Part shown: in pieces, positions 24,926 to 37,100 of the stretch
Layout: each line of letters starts with the position of its first letter
Position numbering within the stretch: position 1 is the first letter of the stretch
Source: Megalobrama amblycephala
Lineage: Eukaryota; Chordata; Actinopteri; Cypriniformes; Xenocyprididae
DNA length: 64,000 bases
Direction of reading: 5' to 3'
NCBI RefSeq assembly: GCF_018812025.1
Contig: NC_063063.1
Location: forward strand, 8,188,442-8,252,441
Notes under the pieces: generated by a model
The model's input: the letters and a program-made list of their open reading frames with translations, nothing else
What the model was told of the DNA's origin: nothing
The model's database searches: none
Translations under genes and position numbers: made by a program

Positions 24926-26179
24926 TTAAGTCAAGCTTAAAAATGTGTGGATGTCATAACAAAATATCAAAACAAGTGATACTTTTTTTTCTTCACTTTT
25001 TTTTTCACTAATTTTTCCAATATATCAGCTGATCAGTGTTGATCAGCAAGTCGTCAGTTTTATTTATATAGCAGTTTAATGTACATTGTAACAGACATCT
25101 CTAGTAAAAAAGACACTTGTAAAGATAGTATAAAGGTATCAGTATTTACTGTTTTTGACTAGTGTGAATGTTTGATATGACATGGTAGAATTAACTGTTG
25201 TATAAAGTATGATGTATGATACAGTATGTATGAAGTATGTTAATTATTCTTAGGTACCATTATGTACATTTTTACACTTCTGTTAATTTATAAACAGAAT
25301 ACTCCATGAACCAGGTGTTAACATACTTGCATGGAAAAAACATTTTATTCATTATACATCATACACAATGTTTGGAGAACATTATGTGCCCAAGGTTAGC
25401 AATAACAATTTATCATAAATTTACACCTTTGAAAAAGCAACAGTCTCCAAACATTGGACAATGACAGGCATTCATCTTAGAAACCTACAGGCATGAAACA
25501 CAAAAATGACAGAGAATAAGATTTATGCACCTTTCAGGCTGATCAGTTCCAAAGCCAGCTGGATTATTTTAAATAGAACATTGTGACATCCAACCGCCTG
25601 AAGACTTGAGATGAACCGTATTATTTAAAGGTGCAGTGTGTAATTTCAGTGCCAATAATAGCATTTATGTCCCTTCCCATATCATTGGCACTAATTTTAA
25701 TACAAAATAGAAAGAACATAATAGAGTCTTATGCACTACCACTGACATCCAAATGGTCAAAAGTAATTTTTAGCAGTATAGGCCTACTAAAATTGCTGTC
25801 GCTTGAGTAAATATTGAACACAGAATATTCTTGTTAATGCAGTAGATTAAAATAGACTCGAGTCAGCTTGTTAGAGGCTGCTTTGCTCTATCACACACAG
25901 TGTGACTTCTCAAGACAATTATTTAATGCAAGACACTACAGGCAAAACCATTATTGTTGTTGTTTTTTCATGTACTCTGCAATTTTGAGATTTTGTGCTG
26001 TTCTGCTGCCGTAACATGTCTTCTTTAAGACTATGAAAAGAAAATATCCAAACTATGAATCTAAGTAAAAAAAAAAAAAAAAACATTATTCAACAATTTC
26101 TTCTCTCCCCTGTCAGTCACTTATGCTGTTTATTTTGTATAGATAGTGCAATGTTTCCAGGTTCTACGTCAAAAACACT
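24926..26179. other. Intergenic sequence with repeat fragments
   Basis: Fragments only: TTTATTTATATAGCA near 25060 (family of 31.1 kb) and TTAAAGGTGCAGTGTGTAAT at 25626 (end of the type seen at 51.88 kb). Confidence 0.4.
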
Positions 26180-27390
26180 GGGCCCTGTCATACACCCGGT
26201 GCAATGCGGCGCAAGGTGCGAAGCAAGTGTTTTTTGCTAGTTTCAGCCCGATGCAGTTATCATTTTCACATCCTGCGCCACGTTGTTTAAAGGGTTAATT
26301 CACCCAAAAATGAAAATTCTGTCATTTATTATTCACCCTCATGCCGTTCCACACCCGTAAGACCATCGTTAATCTTCGGAACACAAATTAAGATATTTTT
26401 TGTTGAAATCCGATGGCTCCGTGAGACCTTCATAGGGAGCAATGACATTTCCTCTCTCAAGATCCACAAAGGTACAAATATAAAGGTAAAAATATATCTA
26501 AATCAGTTCATGTAAGTACAGTGGTTCAATATTAATATTATAAAGCGACGAGAATATTTTTGGTGCGCCAAAAAAAACAAAATAACGACTTATATATAGA
26601 TGGCCGATTTTTAAAACACTGCTTCAGGAAGCTTCGGAGCATAATGAATCGCCAAAGACTCCGAATCATGATTTGATACGCTGATTCATTATGCTTCGAA
26701 GCTTCCAGAAGCAGTGTTTTGAAATATTTTCGTCGCTTTATAATATTAATATTAAACCACTGTACTCACATGAACTGATTTAAATATGTTTTTAGTACAT
26801 TAATGGATCTTAAGAGAGGAAATGTCATTGCTGGCTATGGAGGCCTCACTGAGCCATCGGATTTCAACAAAAATATCTTAATTTGTGTTAAGAAGATTAA
26901 CGAAGGTCTTACGGGTGTGGAACGGCATGTGGTTGAGTAATAAATGACAGAATTTTCATTTTTGGGTGAACTAACCCTTTAAATAGCAAATGCATTTGTG
27001 CTCATTTGTGCGCCCATGGGTGTGCTGGTCTGAAAACGAGGTGTTTTCAGGTGCATTGTTGGCATATTGCTATTTTGAGGCAACTGAAATAGACTGCGCC
27101 ATTGACCAACTGAAACCTGGTCTACAGTCAATGGCGCAATATTTGTTTTGTTATTTAAAGGACGCGTTAGTAATATGCACCTATATGCGGGCGCACAGCG
27201 TGCATACACTCTGCTTATTACACACACAGGGATGCGCAGCAGCACACAAACATGCCAAATATTAAAAAGAAAAGGATTACAATGTAAAAGATTATCATTA
27301 TGTGCATAAAGATAAAAATGCTTTGGTGGAATCCGGCTTTTCCCGTAGATGGTCTGCTCGCTTTAACCTCGCGCACGAGCAGATCTGTTT
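26180..27390 (+). mobile_element. GGGCCCT-ended GC-rich repeat, copy 1 (interrupted)
   Basis: Starts GGGCCCTGTCATACACCC. From 27040 it shares long blocks with 62653-63504: ATAGACTGCGCCAT, CAACTGAAACCTGGTCTA, CACAGGGATGCGCA and CATGCCAAATATTAAAAA. Interrupted by the MITE at 26291-26978. The right end is lost. Confidence 0.65.
26291..26978. mobile_element. Palindromic TTAA MITE nested in the GGGCCCT repeat
   Basis: TTAA at 26287-26290 and 26979-26982. Arms AGGGTTAATTCACCC and GGGTGAACTAACCCT are inverted, and inversion extends through most of the element (ATTAAGATATTTTTTGTTGA against its complement). 688 bp. Confidence 0.85.
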
Positions 27391-29706
27391 CCTCCCTAGA
27401 GAAGCGTAATTAATGACAGAAATTTGATTTTTGGATGAACTAACCCTTTAATGGACAAAATCAAATCCCGCCCCACATTTTCTTTTTTGTTTGAGAAGCC
27501 ATTTCAGATACACATCACAATAGGGAACTGACTTTAAAAGACTGAAAGTCAATAGGTGGAGTCTATGTGTGATAACTATTTGTTGATGTCTTGCTCTAGA
27601 GGCAGTCATATGCAAATGTATTTGCCTGTGAGACATGACTTTTGAAGCTTGGTTAAATAATTGCTTTGTTTATAATGAAGCATTTTAAGCCTTGAAGCAT
27701 GCAGGATGTTTTAAAGACCTTTTATATGTCAAAAGATTAAGGAAAATTTTATTTCTCTTGTCGCGCAAACAAAGGTCATGCAAATCCACCAGCTAGTTAG
27801 TAAGAATTTTTGGGGCTATCCTTTTGGGAAATATCCTTTTAACACATTACCTCATGCTTAGTGAGGCTTGAAGGTTGACATTTGCAACAAAATATTTGTT
27901 ACTGAAAGATTTGCACCATCTGCAATGAGCCCTCTACATAAACATATAATTCCTGACCATGTTTTTCCTTCAGTAAAGAGCTCAGGACATAATCCCAGCC
28001 GTTGGACCTCCTTCCCAGCCAATATTGGTTTCACATTTTTATCATCACCTCATTGACCAGCTCCCTAAAGGAGCATAATGGGACTGTGGTGAAATCTTAG
28101 CAGTTTTACAACGGATGAAAATTCAAACAAGCCTAGTATATGAAAATATGGAAAAATATTACCCAAGTCATCTGGCTGAGAAACCAGTAGGAGCATCCCA
28201 AAAAAACATTATAGTTCTGATCAATATGAACAGAATGTGTATCTGAAAGACATATTGCTTTAATAAAGTTATGACTAAGTTTACAAAGAACTATTTGTTC
28301 ATCTCAGTAATTGCAATTTCCTGTCGTCACCTACTGGAAACACTTTCAAACCTCACAAAAACCTCAAAGTTCCCACACCCACTTATAAACCGATTCTTCG
28401 GAGCCTCTTGGGGAATAGATCTGTTATGAGAGTGTCATGTCTGTTTTCATGGCCGAGATTAAGATCCATTTCTGTCATGTTAGCAGCTTCTAACAGGAAA
28501 GATCAGGACTTCGCTCAGCTCAAAGAGAAGAATGTTTGGGGAGCTCTTTTATGTCCTCTTTATGTTTTTAACAATGGAGAGAAACATAATAGAGTAAGTT
28601 TACACTGCCAGAGTCTTTCAAGCAGTCTCCTTCATGTTAGAGACACATGTAATAATATACCTCAGGGTTCGGAAGCAAAATACGGCTTTGCATTGTAAAC
28701 ATTAGTCATTCCTTTAGGTTGATAGCTTACATGTAAGCTAGATTTAATGTACAACAACAACAAAACAAAAAAAACTCTCTATATATCTTGACATTACATT
28801 TTACTCAAGGGAACTCAAGCTTCTTTTTTAAAGCCATAGGCTAATAGCCTCACTGAAATAACCATATTAAAACAAACACAACCTTTTCCATTTTTCTTTG
28901 TTACTGTACAGTTAAATGCTGATATAACTGAACATTAACATTTCATTGTTATTACAAGGGTTACACAGCTTCAGTTTTTAATTTATGTATTTTCATTTGC
29001 AACAATGAAAATTCATAATGTCACATAATATCGCCCCCTTTCAGAATAAAGTGGTATTGCATGACCCCACATTCCATCTTTAACTAAATGACAGGAGGCA
29101 ATCCACCAAGCCAACACATTTTTAGACAGACAGATAGACATAGCTATATAGATAGTTACATTTGAATTCATGGACATCAAGTTTGTCAGGTAATTATTGT
29201 ATATATGTTTACAATATATTGAAACATTCCAAAACATAAGGCCCCAGCAGGGCGGCTCACTCTCTGAGGTGGCTGCAGATGTTCTTGAACTGCCTATAAC
29301 ATCTCATGGTCATAAGTGTTTGTAGTGGAGGATTATTTTATGAATTAAGTCATCCTGTACATGGACCCCTCACTATGCACAAATAATCATCCACAGCACT
29401 CTGAATGACCCCGGACCTAATCAATCAATCTTCTGTGCTTTAGGGGGCAAAACAAATCTCGACTGAATGTGTTAAATAATGTTCCTTACTGTAATGACAC
29501 AGCTCAGACAGATGCTACAAAAGTTTACGGTGAAATAAATAAATGCCAGATACAGCTTGTTGTGTAATGAATATGTCATAATTCAGCAACAGTAGATCAT
29601 AAACAATTGTTTGGTATAAATGCACATATTCAGTGATTGAAAACTGCTCTGAAACTGTGTTTAGACTTTGAAAAGTCTTTTTCAAAGTCTAAAAAGTCAC
29701 ATTTTT
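27391..29706. other. Intergenic sequence
   Basis: 27400-27452 is a stray MITE right end (GGATGAACTAACCCTTTAA). The ORF at 28408-28698 has no recognisable family. Nothing else supported. Confidence 0.4.
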
Positions 29707-30086
29707 TTAAAGGGATAGTCCACCTAAAAATGAAAATTCTGTCATCATTTGTAGTTCCAAACCCGTAAGACTTCCGTTCATTTTCAGAACACAAACGAAA
29801 ATATCTTAAATGAAATTTGAGAGATTTCTGTCCCACCATTGACAGTCCACGCAACTACCACTTTGACGCTTTAAAAGCTCATAAAGAGATCATAAAACTA
29901 ATCCATATGAATCAAGCAGTTTAGTCCAACTTTTCTGAAGAGACACGATCACTTTACATGATGAACAGATTTAATTTAGGCTTTTATTCACATATAAACA
30001 TTCATCAGCAAACATAAACCAAACTCATCGGTTCTTCTGGAAGCTCAAACATACTGTGCAACACAAGAATGAACATTATTGGTTCA

Positions 30087-30856
30087 AGGGTTAGTTCACC
30101 CAAAACTGAAAATTCTGTCATTTATTACTCACCCTCATGCCGTTCCACACCCGTAAGTCCTTCATTCATCTTCAAGACACAAATTAAGATATTTTTGTTG
30201 AAATCCGATGGCTCAGTGAAGCCTGAATAGCAGCAATGACATTTCCTCTCTCAAGATCCATTAATGTACTAAAGACATGTTTAAATCAGTTCATGTGAGT
30301 ACAGTGGTTCAATATTAATATTATAAAGTGACGAGAATATTTTTGGTGCGGCAAAAAAACAAAATAACATCTTATATAGTGATGGCTGATTTCAAAACAC
30401 TGCTTCATTAAGCTTCAGAGCGTTATGAATCTTTTGTGTCGAATCAGCGGTTCGGAGCACCAAAGTCACGTGATTTCAGCAGTTTGGCGGTTTGACACGC
30501 GATCCGAATCATGATCCGACACAGAAGAATCATAACACTCCGATGCTTCATGAAGCAGTGTTTTGAAATCGGCCATCACTATATAAGTCGTTATTTTGTT
30601 TTTTCTCTCGTTGCTTTATAATATTAATATTGAACCACTGTACTCACATGAACTGATTTAAATATGTTTTTAATACATTAATGGATCTTGAGAGAGGAAA
30701 TGTCATTGCTGTCTATGCAGGCCTCACTGAGCCATCGGATTTCAACAAAAATATCTTAATTTGTGTTCTGAAGATTAACGAAGGACTTACGGGTGTAGAA
30801 TGGCATGAGGGTGAGTAATAAATGACAGAATTTTCATTTTTGGGTGAACTAACCCT
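30087..30856. mobile_element. Inner palindromic MITE
   Basis: Arms AGGGTTAGTTCACCC and GGGTGAACTAACCCT; nearly self-complementary over its length. Same family as 26291-26978 but flanked by TTCA on both sides (30083-30086, 30857-30860) instead of TTAA. Confidence 0.85.
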
Positions 30857-31096
30857 TTCACACACGTCAAGCAAACATGCTTGAGTTTCCATTTATCATA
30901 ACTGATGTGCGTTGATGAATGTTTATATGTGAATAAAATCTAATGTCCATCCTATAGTGTAAAGCGATCAAGTCTCTTCAGAAAAATTGGACTAAACCGC
31001 TTGATTCGTATGGATTAGTTTTACAATCTCTTTATAAACTTTTTGAAGTGTCAAAGTTTCAGTTGTGTGGATTGTCAATGGAGGGATAGAAGCGTC

Positions 31097-31575
31097 AAGT
31101 CAAGTCACCTTTATTTATATAGCGCTTCAATGCAGATTGTGTCAAAGCAGCTTTACAGTGATAACTGGTATATAATTTTGGCTGCACAGTAGCTCTTAAA
31201 GAAAATGGTGTCAGTATCCATCTTAAGTAAATTCAGTATTGATTCATTCCGATGTAAGAATCAATAGTTATTCATTTAGTTAATTTATCTATATCAGCAC
31301 TGGAGTAAACAGTGCATACAATGGGTTCAATGCAGGTAGATCAAAACACTGTTGAATATCAAATGTCAAGGGTCCCCAACTAAGCAAGCCAAAGGCGACA
31401 GTGGCAAGGAACCCAAACTCCAACAGGTGACATCAGGTGGCAAACAAGTGTTAAAATGGAGAAAAAAACCTTGGGAGAAACCAGGTTGGGGCCAGTTCTC
31501 CTCTGGCGAACAGTGCTTTATTATGATTCAGGCAGCTATCATAAGTCCGATGGGATCGCAACAGTCAAAGTATTT
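31097..31575 (+). repeat. TTTATTTATATAGCGC-type dispersed fish repeat
   Basis: Starts GTCAAGTCACCTTTATTTAT and contains AAAGCAGCTTTACAGTG, CACTGGAGTAAACAGTG and GGAGAAACCAGGTTGGGGCC, a widespread teleost repeat. A fragment occurs inverted near 8255-8290. Confidence 0.65.
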
Positions 31576-31779
31576 ATTCCATGTCTCAAATTTCATTAAA
31601 AATATCTTAATTTGTGTTCTGAAGATGTCAGATGATGACACAATTTTCATTTCGGAGTGAACTAACCCTTTAAATCATTACCTTTTGAAGTTTATCCTGT
31701 TATCTTGAGTCTACAAATGTAAGAGCTCTTGAAATTATGATTCAGATATTTGTTATAGCATTTACAATAAGATAATGAT

Positions 31780-31972
31780 TACCATATGAAAAATAAAAAA
31801 AAATACTATGCAAGTCAATGGGGCCCATCAACTGTCCGGTTACCAACATTCTTCAAAATGTCTTCTTTTATGTTCAGCAGAAGAAAGAAATTCATACAGG
31901 TTTGGAACAACTTGAGGGTGAATAAATGATGACAGAATTTTCATTTTGGGGTGAACTATCCCTTTAAATCTG
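31780..31972. repeat. Half MITE fragment
   Basis: Ends ATGATGACAGAATTTTCATT and GGTGAACTATCCCTTTAA; only the right arm of a TTCACC-type MITE. Confidence 0.6.
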
Positions 31973-32188
31973 TCACCAAAGTCATTTTTGAGTAAATTGC
32001 GCCATCTATTGTAAGGCAGAGTAACCTCTTCAAGAAGACCGTTTTGAGTAGTCCTGTGCAAATAAACGAAAATAGTAAGAAAACAGCTCTGATTTGATTT
32101 GGGTACCTCTATATTACATATTGTTCTTATTCAAATTATTGCGGATAGATTTGTCTTAAATCTGAAACTCTGTCTCTCTCTCTGTATA

Positions 32189-32226
32189 TTTATTAAACAT
32201 GAAAAACAGTTCATTGCATTGGATGC

Positions 32227-32271
<45 letters not shown>

Positions 32272-32303
32272 CACTTCTGTTATTGCTGTCTGTCTTGTTT
32301 ATT
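32189..32303 (-). promoter_or_regulatory. ndufa4: Candidate poly(A) signals for the ndufa4-family gene
   Basis: Minus-strand AATAAA hexamers at 32303-32298 and 32194-32189, about 270 and 380 bases below the stop. The window is AT-rich, so these are candidates only. A CA repeat lies between them. Confidence 0.35.
32229..32268. repeat. (CA)n microsatellite
   Basis: About 20 uninterrupted CA units just beyond the ndufa4-family stop, probably in its 3' UTR. Confidence 0.95.
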
Positions 32304-32574
32304 TGGATAAGAGAAAGATAACTTCATATGATATTGATACAGGATTGATGAGGCATTTCCCTTGAGGTGTCAATATGTGTATCTGTAAAAAATATCATTT
32401 CTGGCTAAAGATAGACATTCAGATCTCATAGCTTATGTGTATGTGCACACTTTCTGTTTCTTTAAGGATTTTAAATGGTGATTCACATTCACAGAAGAGT
32501 TCTAGTATCTGATGTCATGTTGAATAGTCCTCTGGCGCATGAAGTGCAGCGTTTAACAACCCCAGCTGATTCAC

Positions 32575-32631
32575 TCAGAAGTCAGGCCTGTCCTTCTTCA
32601 GTTTATTGTAGTCCATATTGACAGAGAAGAG
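32575..32631 (-). CDS. ndufa4: ndufa4-family coding exon 4 (stop)
   Basis: 57 nt after a pyrimidine-rich acceptor ending CCCACAG. Encodes [18 protein letters not shown] and a TGA stop; the KLKK-RPDF end is the family C-terminus. Confidence 0.93.
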   Translation of the reverse strand, partial: LFSVNMDYNKLKKDRPDF

Positions 32632-34044
32632 CTGTGGGAAGTAAAAAAATAAAAAAGTACCAAATATTACCATCATGAGACTATTTGTAAGGATATAGGC
32701 TAATAGGATATATTAGCTAAATATGCAAAGCTGGATAATCAGAAATGGGTCAAAATGTGGTCTACGTAAATGTTGCTATCACCTTGTACTGGTCATTTGG
32801 ACCCAGTTTATTCCAAGGCTCTGGGTTGTTCTTGCGATCCCATCTGTTGACAGATTTCAGTCAGTTCTCAGTGTACTCCGAACTACATTGAAACCTAAAG
32901 ATTGATAAGGTTACTCACGAGCAGTCAGGGTTCTTTAGAGCGAGGCGGCCCAGGTAAAGCATAGACATGGTCGCTCCACCACCAATGAAATAAAGAGAGG
33001 AATCAACTTGAAAGAGAGAAAGAGTTATAAATAAATTACTACAGAAATGACAAAATTGGCCAATAGTAAAGCTGAACACCTAATAACCTGCCTATCATAC
33101 CAATATCTTTTAGATGTCAACCCTGTTATCATCACATATATAGACCCTGAAACATCATTTGTCTAATGGAATGTTTAAATATTCAAAAATCACTTTATCA
33201 AACTGGAAAAGGTACGTTTCCTAGAATGATCCCTACAATGCTGTCTATGTAGGCAGCTCGCTAGGTTTTGAGACACTGACGTGCTTGTCTGGGGGAATTA
33301 GATCAACGTTTTTATACTGAGCAAAAAGCTGATTTCTTGTACATATATAGGCTATATATAAGTATATTAATAATCCTGAACTGCAGCTTTGTATTAGTTA
33401 CTGTACAATAAAATATTTAGAAAATGTGGGCCTATCAACCACAGACTTTTTATTTCAAATAGCCTAAGTATACGTCCAAATTCCTTCGCACAGGCTAATG
33501 TATGTTCTGTTCTATTATTTTACGCTTAGGTCTCGATAGAAATAAGTTATGTTAAATGAATAAAAAGAGGCAAAGCTGATTTCACCTCAATGCCCTTGAC
33601 AGCTGCTGAACAGCCATATATGACAGATACCGCGAGCTACAGCAGGCATACGTGCTCAGCCACTGTTGTTATATGGGGAATTCACGTACACACTGTCTAT
33701 AGACAGAAATATATTTGGGAAATGCCAATGCCCTCACCATCTCACAGAATGGCCAGAAGAATATCTAACCACTGTGACATGAAATAAACCATGATTACTT
33801 CCCCTAGGATGCGGCAATTAAATATACTTAAAACCTTTTAAATCAAACAGCCATATTTATATTACGTATATCATCCCTCGAGCAGCGGACGAGGATGTAT
33901 TTATCTAACGCCTGAAACGATTTAGAGACACAATTTGAGAATGAATGAATCATCATTATTAACAGACATGAGTATCATCAGTATCAAATGTGAAATACTT
34001 ACAGCCGGGTGGCTTTTCAGTTGTTTCAGTACGGTATTCAGCAT
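32575..34044 (-). CDS. ndufa4: NDUFA4/MLRQ-family respiratory-chain subunit (whole gene, four coding exons)
   Basis: Small integral inner-membrane protein of the NDUFA4/NDUFA4L2 family, first assigned to complex I and now usually to cytochrome c oxidase. Coding exons on the minus strand are 34044-34003 (or to 33999), 33006-32919, 32843-32783 and 32631-32575, all with GT-AG introns. The product begins [13 protein letters not shown], has a hydrophobic glycine-rich stretch ([13 protein letters not shown]) as the single membrane helix, then [16 protein letters not shown], and ends [16 protein letters not shown]. The K in [10 protein letters not shown] resembles NDUFA4L2 more than human NDUFA4, so the paralogue is uncertain. 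About 82-83 aa, normal for the family. Oddity: exon 2 is one base short relative to the family (LIPLFI then frame -1). The frame is kept only if the second GT of the exon 1 donor is used. Either a sequencing error, a compensated change or early pseudogenisation. Confidence 0.88.
32783..32843 (-). CDS. ndufa4: ndufa4-family coding exon 3
   Basis: 61 nt between AACAG| and AAG|GTGATA. It encodes the hallmark [20 protein letters not shown]; the first base completes a Ser codon from exon 2. The frame is intact. Confidence 0.92.
32919..33006 (-). CDS. ndufa4: ndufa4-family coding exon 2 (membrane segment, one-base deficit)
   Basis: Acceptor TTCAAG|TTGATT, donor TGCTC|GTGAGT. In phase 0 it opens LIPLFI, exactly the family residues. 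One base later the homologous frame is [20 protein letters not shown], which is the +2 frame. Length is 88 nt where 89 is expected. Confidence 0.85.
33007..33998 (-). other. ndufa4: ndufa4-family intron 1
   Basis: No recognised repeat or conserved element. The ORF at 33590-33787 is unsupported. Confidence 0.5.
33999..34044 (-). CDS. ndufa4: ndufa4-family coding exon 1 (start codon)
   Basis: ATG at 34044-34042 opens [13 protein letters not shown], matching the family N-terminus. The canonical donor lies after 34003 (GCT|GTAAGT, phase 0). A second GT four bases on (GTAA|GTAT, exon end 33999) gives phase 1. The open frame continues upstream of this ATG, but family length and homology favour this start. 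Confidence 0.85.
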
Positions 34045-34642
34045 GTCAAACGCCCAAAATATTTCTATACAGCAGGATTTGATGAGCGTTCGTACACTGA
34101 ACAGTAGGCTATGTTTCCTGAGCGGAGTGTGAAGGGATGCCTGATATACAAATGAGCTGAAGGCTTGTCCAGCTGCTCTGTTCTGGCGATAGATGGCGCC
34201 CGCGGGTAACACATTCCTCCACCAATGAGTCTCATTTAAATCTCGGGCCGGAGAAATTCGTCCTTGTAAAAATAGGTACTGTCGTTGTCTAGCAAAATGA
34301 TCGAGGTCTATTTGTAGATCATAAATGCTCGTGAATAAAACTAAATTATTTGGCCAAAGGCTCTGTAATACATTTAGATTCTTTGAAACCTCTGTCATCT
34401 GAATTTATACTGATATTGTGTTTTAAAAAAGTTCCCGGTTTCACAAGGCTTAAGCCTAGTCCCAGACTAAAATGCTTATTTGAGCTGTTTTAACTGAAAA
34501 CAACTTACACTGACACACACTGATAGCCACAAGGTTTTTTTTTTTAAATGCACGTTTATAAAAGCTACTTAAACATCCTAAACAGTGCACAGCATAAATG
34601 AGCACACCCCCTCTGAACAAATACAAAATATGTATTTTCTTT

Positions 34643-36215
34643 ATGATCAAGGCAAGGCAAGGCAATTTTATTTGTATAGTACATTTCAAACACAATGGTA
34701 ATTCAAAGTGCTTTACATAAAAAGGAACCAAATACATAATAATAATGGAACATAAGAAGTAGAAATAACAGTAAAAACAGAGAATTTCGCTATCTGGATG
34801 GAAGAGTTAAGAAGTTTCAGGGAGTTTTTTGTTGTCCATCAGAGCGGATCTAAATGGATCTTCCTCACGCAGAGGGATAACTGTTTATATTTGTCAGGTA
34901 GTTGTGCGTTTAAACATTACCCTTACAGACAAATCTTCCTGGACTAACTCTATACATAGCTGCATCCAGGGATAACTAAAAATATTTGTCAGGTAGCTGT
35001 GCGTTTAAACATTACCCTTACAGACAAATCTTCCTGGACTAACTCTATACATAGCTGCATCCAGGGATAACAAAAAATAAATAAATAAATAAACAAAAAA
35101 ATATTTGTCACAGAGCTGCATCCAGGGATAACTAAAAAAAATAAATAAATAAATAAATAAACTGTACTTCCTAATTCTCCCAGCTCTTTCAACCAGACAG
35201 CAAGATATAAAATGCATTAAAAGTCAGAAAATAAAAAGATACATAAAATATATAAAATGCATTAAAAATGAAATGAATAAAAAATAAGAAAAAGAGTTGA
35301 AAGAATAAAAAGATAGTGTGTATAAAATGAAGTATAAACAGTTCGGACATAGCACAGTGCTCACTCAGTAAATGCATAGGTAAAAAGATGTGTTTTGAGT
35401 CTGGATTTGAATGTGGCTACTGTTGGAGCACATCTGATCTCTTCTGGAAGCTGGTTCCAGCTGCGGCTGGCGTAACAGCTAAAAGCAGACTCTCCTTGCT
35501 TTGAGTGAACCCTTGCTATTTCTAACTGATGTGATCCTATTGACCTTAGTAATCTGTTAGGTTTATGTTCTGTGAGCATATCTGCAATGTATTGAGGTCC
35601 TAGGCCATTGAGTGATTTATAAACAAGTAACAGTACTTTAAAAATCAATTCTAAATGCAACTGGAAGCCAGTGCAAGGACCTGAGGACTGGTGTGATGTG
35701 TTCATATTTTCTGGTTCTGCTCAGAATCCTGGCAGCAGCATTCTGTATGAGCTGCAGCTGTCTTATGGTCTTTTTTGGAAGGCCAGTGAGGAGCCCATTA
35801 CAATAATCCACCCTGCTGGTGATGAAAGCATGAACAAGTTTCTCTAAGTCTTGACTGGAGACAAAGCATCTAATTCTTGCAATATTTTTGAGATGATAAT
35901 ATGCTGATTTAGTTATTGTCTTTACATGGCTGTTGAAACTCAGGTCTGACTCCAAAATCACACTAAGATTCCTGACTTGATTTTTAGTTGTTTGACCCCT
36001 AGAGTGAAGGTATGCATTCACTTTGAGAACTTCATCTTTGTTTCCAAACGCAATGACTTCAGTTTTGTCTTTGTTTAACTGGAGGAAGTTTAGGCACATC
36101 CAATTTTTAATTTCATCAATGCATTGTCATGGGGCTGTAGTCGTTAGGTAATAGGGCTAGGTAAATCTGTGTGTCATCTGCATAGCTAATACACTAATAC
36201 AATTCATGGAAAGAT
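34643..36215 (-). mobile_element. L2/CR1-like LINE 3' part inserted in the Tc1 element
   Basis: Minus translation: YADDTQIYLA near 36190, LNKDKTEVIAFG, SRVDYCNGLLTGLPKK, ARILSRTRKYEHITPVLRSL, then YKSLNGLGPQYIADML and SRLKTHLF. This is the palm-to-C-terminal part of a Jockey-superfamily RT in two overlapping frames (one frameshift near 35640-35700). The 3' tail reads TTTATTTGTATAGTACATTT on plus, followed by AT-rich duplicated segments at 34890-35160. Confidence 0.8.
34890..35170. repeat. Short tandem duplication in the LINE 3' region
   Basis: An about 99-bp unit (TTGTCAGGTAG(T/C)TGTGCGTTTA ... GCTGCATCCAGGGATAAC) is present twice, then a third partial copy, separated by (AAAT)n runs. Confidence 0.7.
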
Positions 36216-36389
36216 GGCAAACTAAAATGTATTAAACATTTACATAGAAATATATGAGAAATATATGTCATTAATAGCCATAAAATAAGTAAATTAGCCA
36301 ATTTTGTTTAAATTAAGGATTGCAGAAATGAGTACACCCTAGATTTAATTCAACAAATGTATAATATTCTAGCACTTAGTATGCCCTCC

Positions 36390-37100
36390 ATAATTTTGAA
36401 TATACTGCTCTGACCTCTCTTGGCACGGAGTGTACAAGTTCATGACAAAGTGTCACATCTGTCCTGTTTAACTCCCGGATAATGAGCTCCTTAAATGCCT
36501 TGATCTTTAATGGGGAGTGTTGCTCAACTCGTCTCTACAGAATCCCCTACAGGTGCTCAAGAGTGTTAAGATTGAGTGCAATACATGTCCACAGAAGGTT
36601 TTTCACCTTGGGAGAATGCATATCCTCATTGTCATGTAGAAAAAATGGCTAACAATGCAGGGAATGAGGAAAGGGTAACATCTTCTGTTTCAAGTTTGTG
36701 TATTAAATTACACAGTGGTGTGGGAATTCATGACAGCATTGATAAAGCACAACTCCCTCACACCTTCAGCACTCATACATCCCTATAAGAGCTTTACTAG
36801 CACTGAACTTTACTGTGGGAACCAGGCACTTCTCACTGTACTCCTCCTCTAGCAACACCATAACATTTTGGATGCTGTTAGATCCAAAATGATTGATTTG
36901 GTCTCATAAGACCAGAGTATCGATTCCCAGAATCTGTATTTTGTAAATACGGGCTTTGGAAATGGCTAACTGACTTTATTGTGCTTTGGCTACAGTAGGT
37001 AGTTCCAGTGAGAACAACAACCATACATGTCATTTCTGCAGACTGCATCTTACTCTGTGAGATAAACAGTCACTCTTTTCATAGCTTTTGCGGTCTCTGA
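36390..37100 (-). pseudogene. Tc1-like transposase pseudogene
   Basis: Minus translation, in several frames: SYETKSI-like (Tc1 S-DETK block, first catalytic Asp region), then LNTLEHL-GIL-RRVEQHSP, matching the Tc1 DLNPIEHLWG(V/I)LKRRVE block, then ELVHSVPREVRAV. Stops and frameshifts throughout; cannot be active. Confidence 0.7.

Larger units (their letters stand above)
29711..31669. mobile_element. Outer palindromic TTAA MITE carrying two insertions
   Basis: TTAA at 29707-29710 and 31670-31673; arms AGGGATAGTCCACC and GAGTGAACTAACCCT. The left half (29711-30082) and right half (30861-31095, 31576-31669) are inverted copies (AGAGACACGATCAC, GCGATCAAGTCTCTTC). Split by 30087-30856 and 31097-31575. 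Confidence 0.75.

Noticed and set aside
28408..28698. 96-codon ORF as an exon
   Set aside because: No recognisable domain, no consistent splice sites, and composition like the surrounding DNA.
33922..34398. 158-codon minus-strand ORF overlapping ndufa4 exon 1
   Set aside because: It reads through the exon 1 donor and begins far upstream of the family start; only the [13 protein letters not shown] part is supported.
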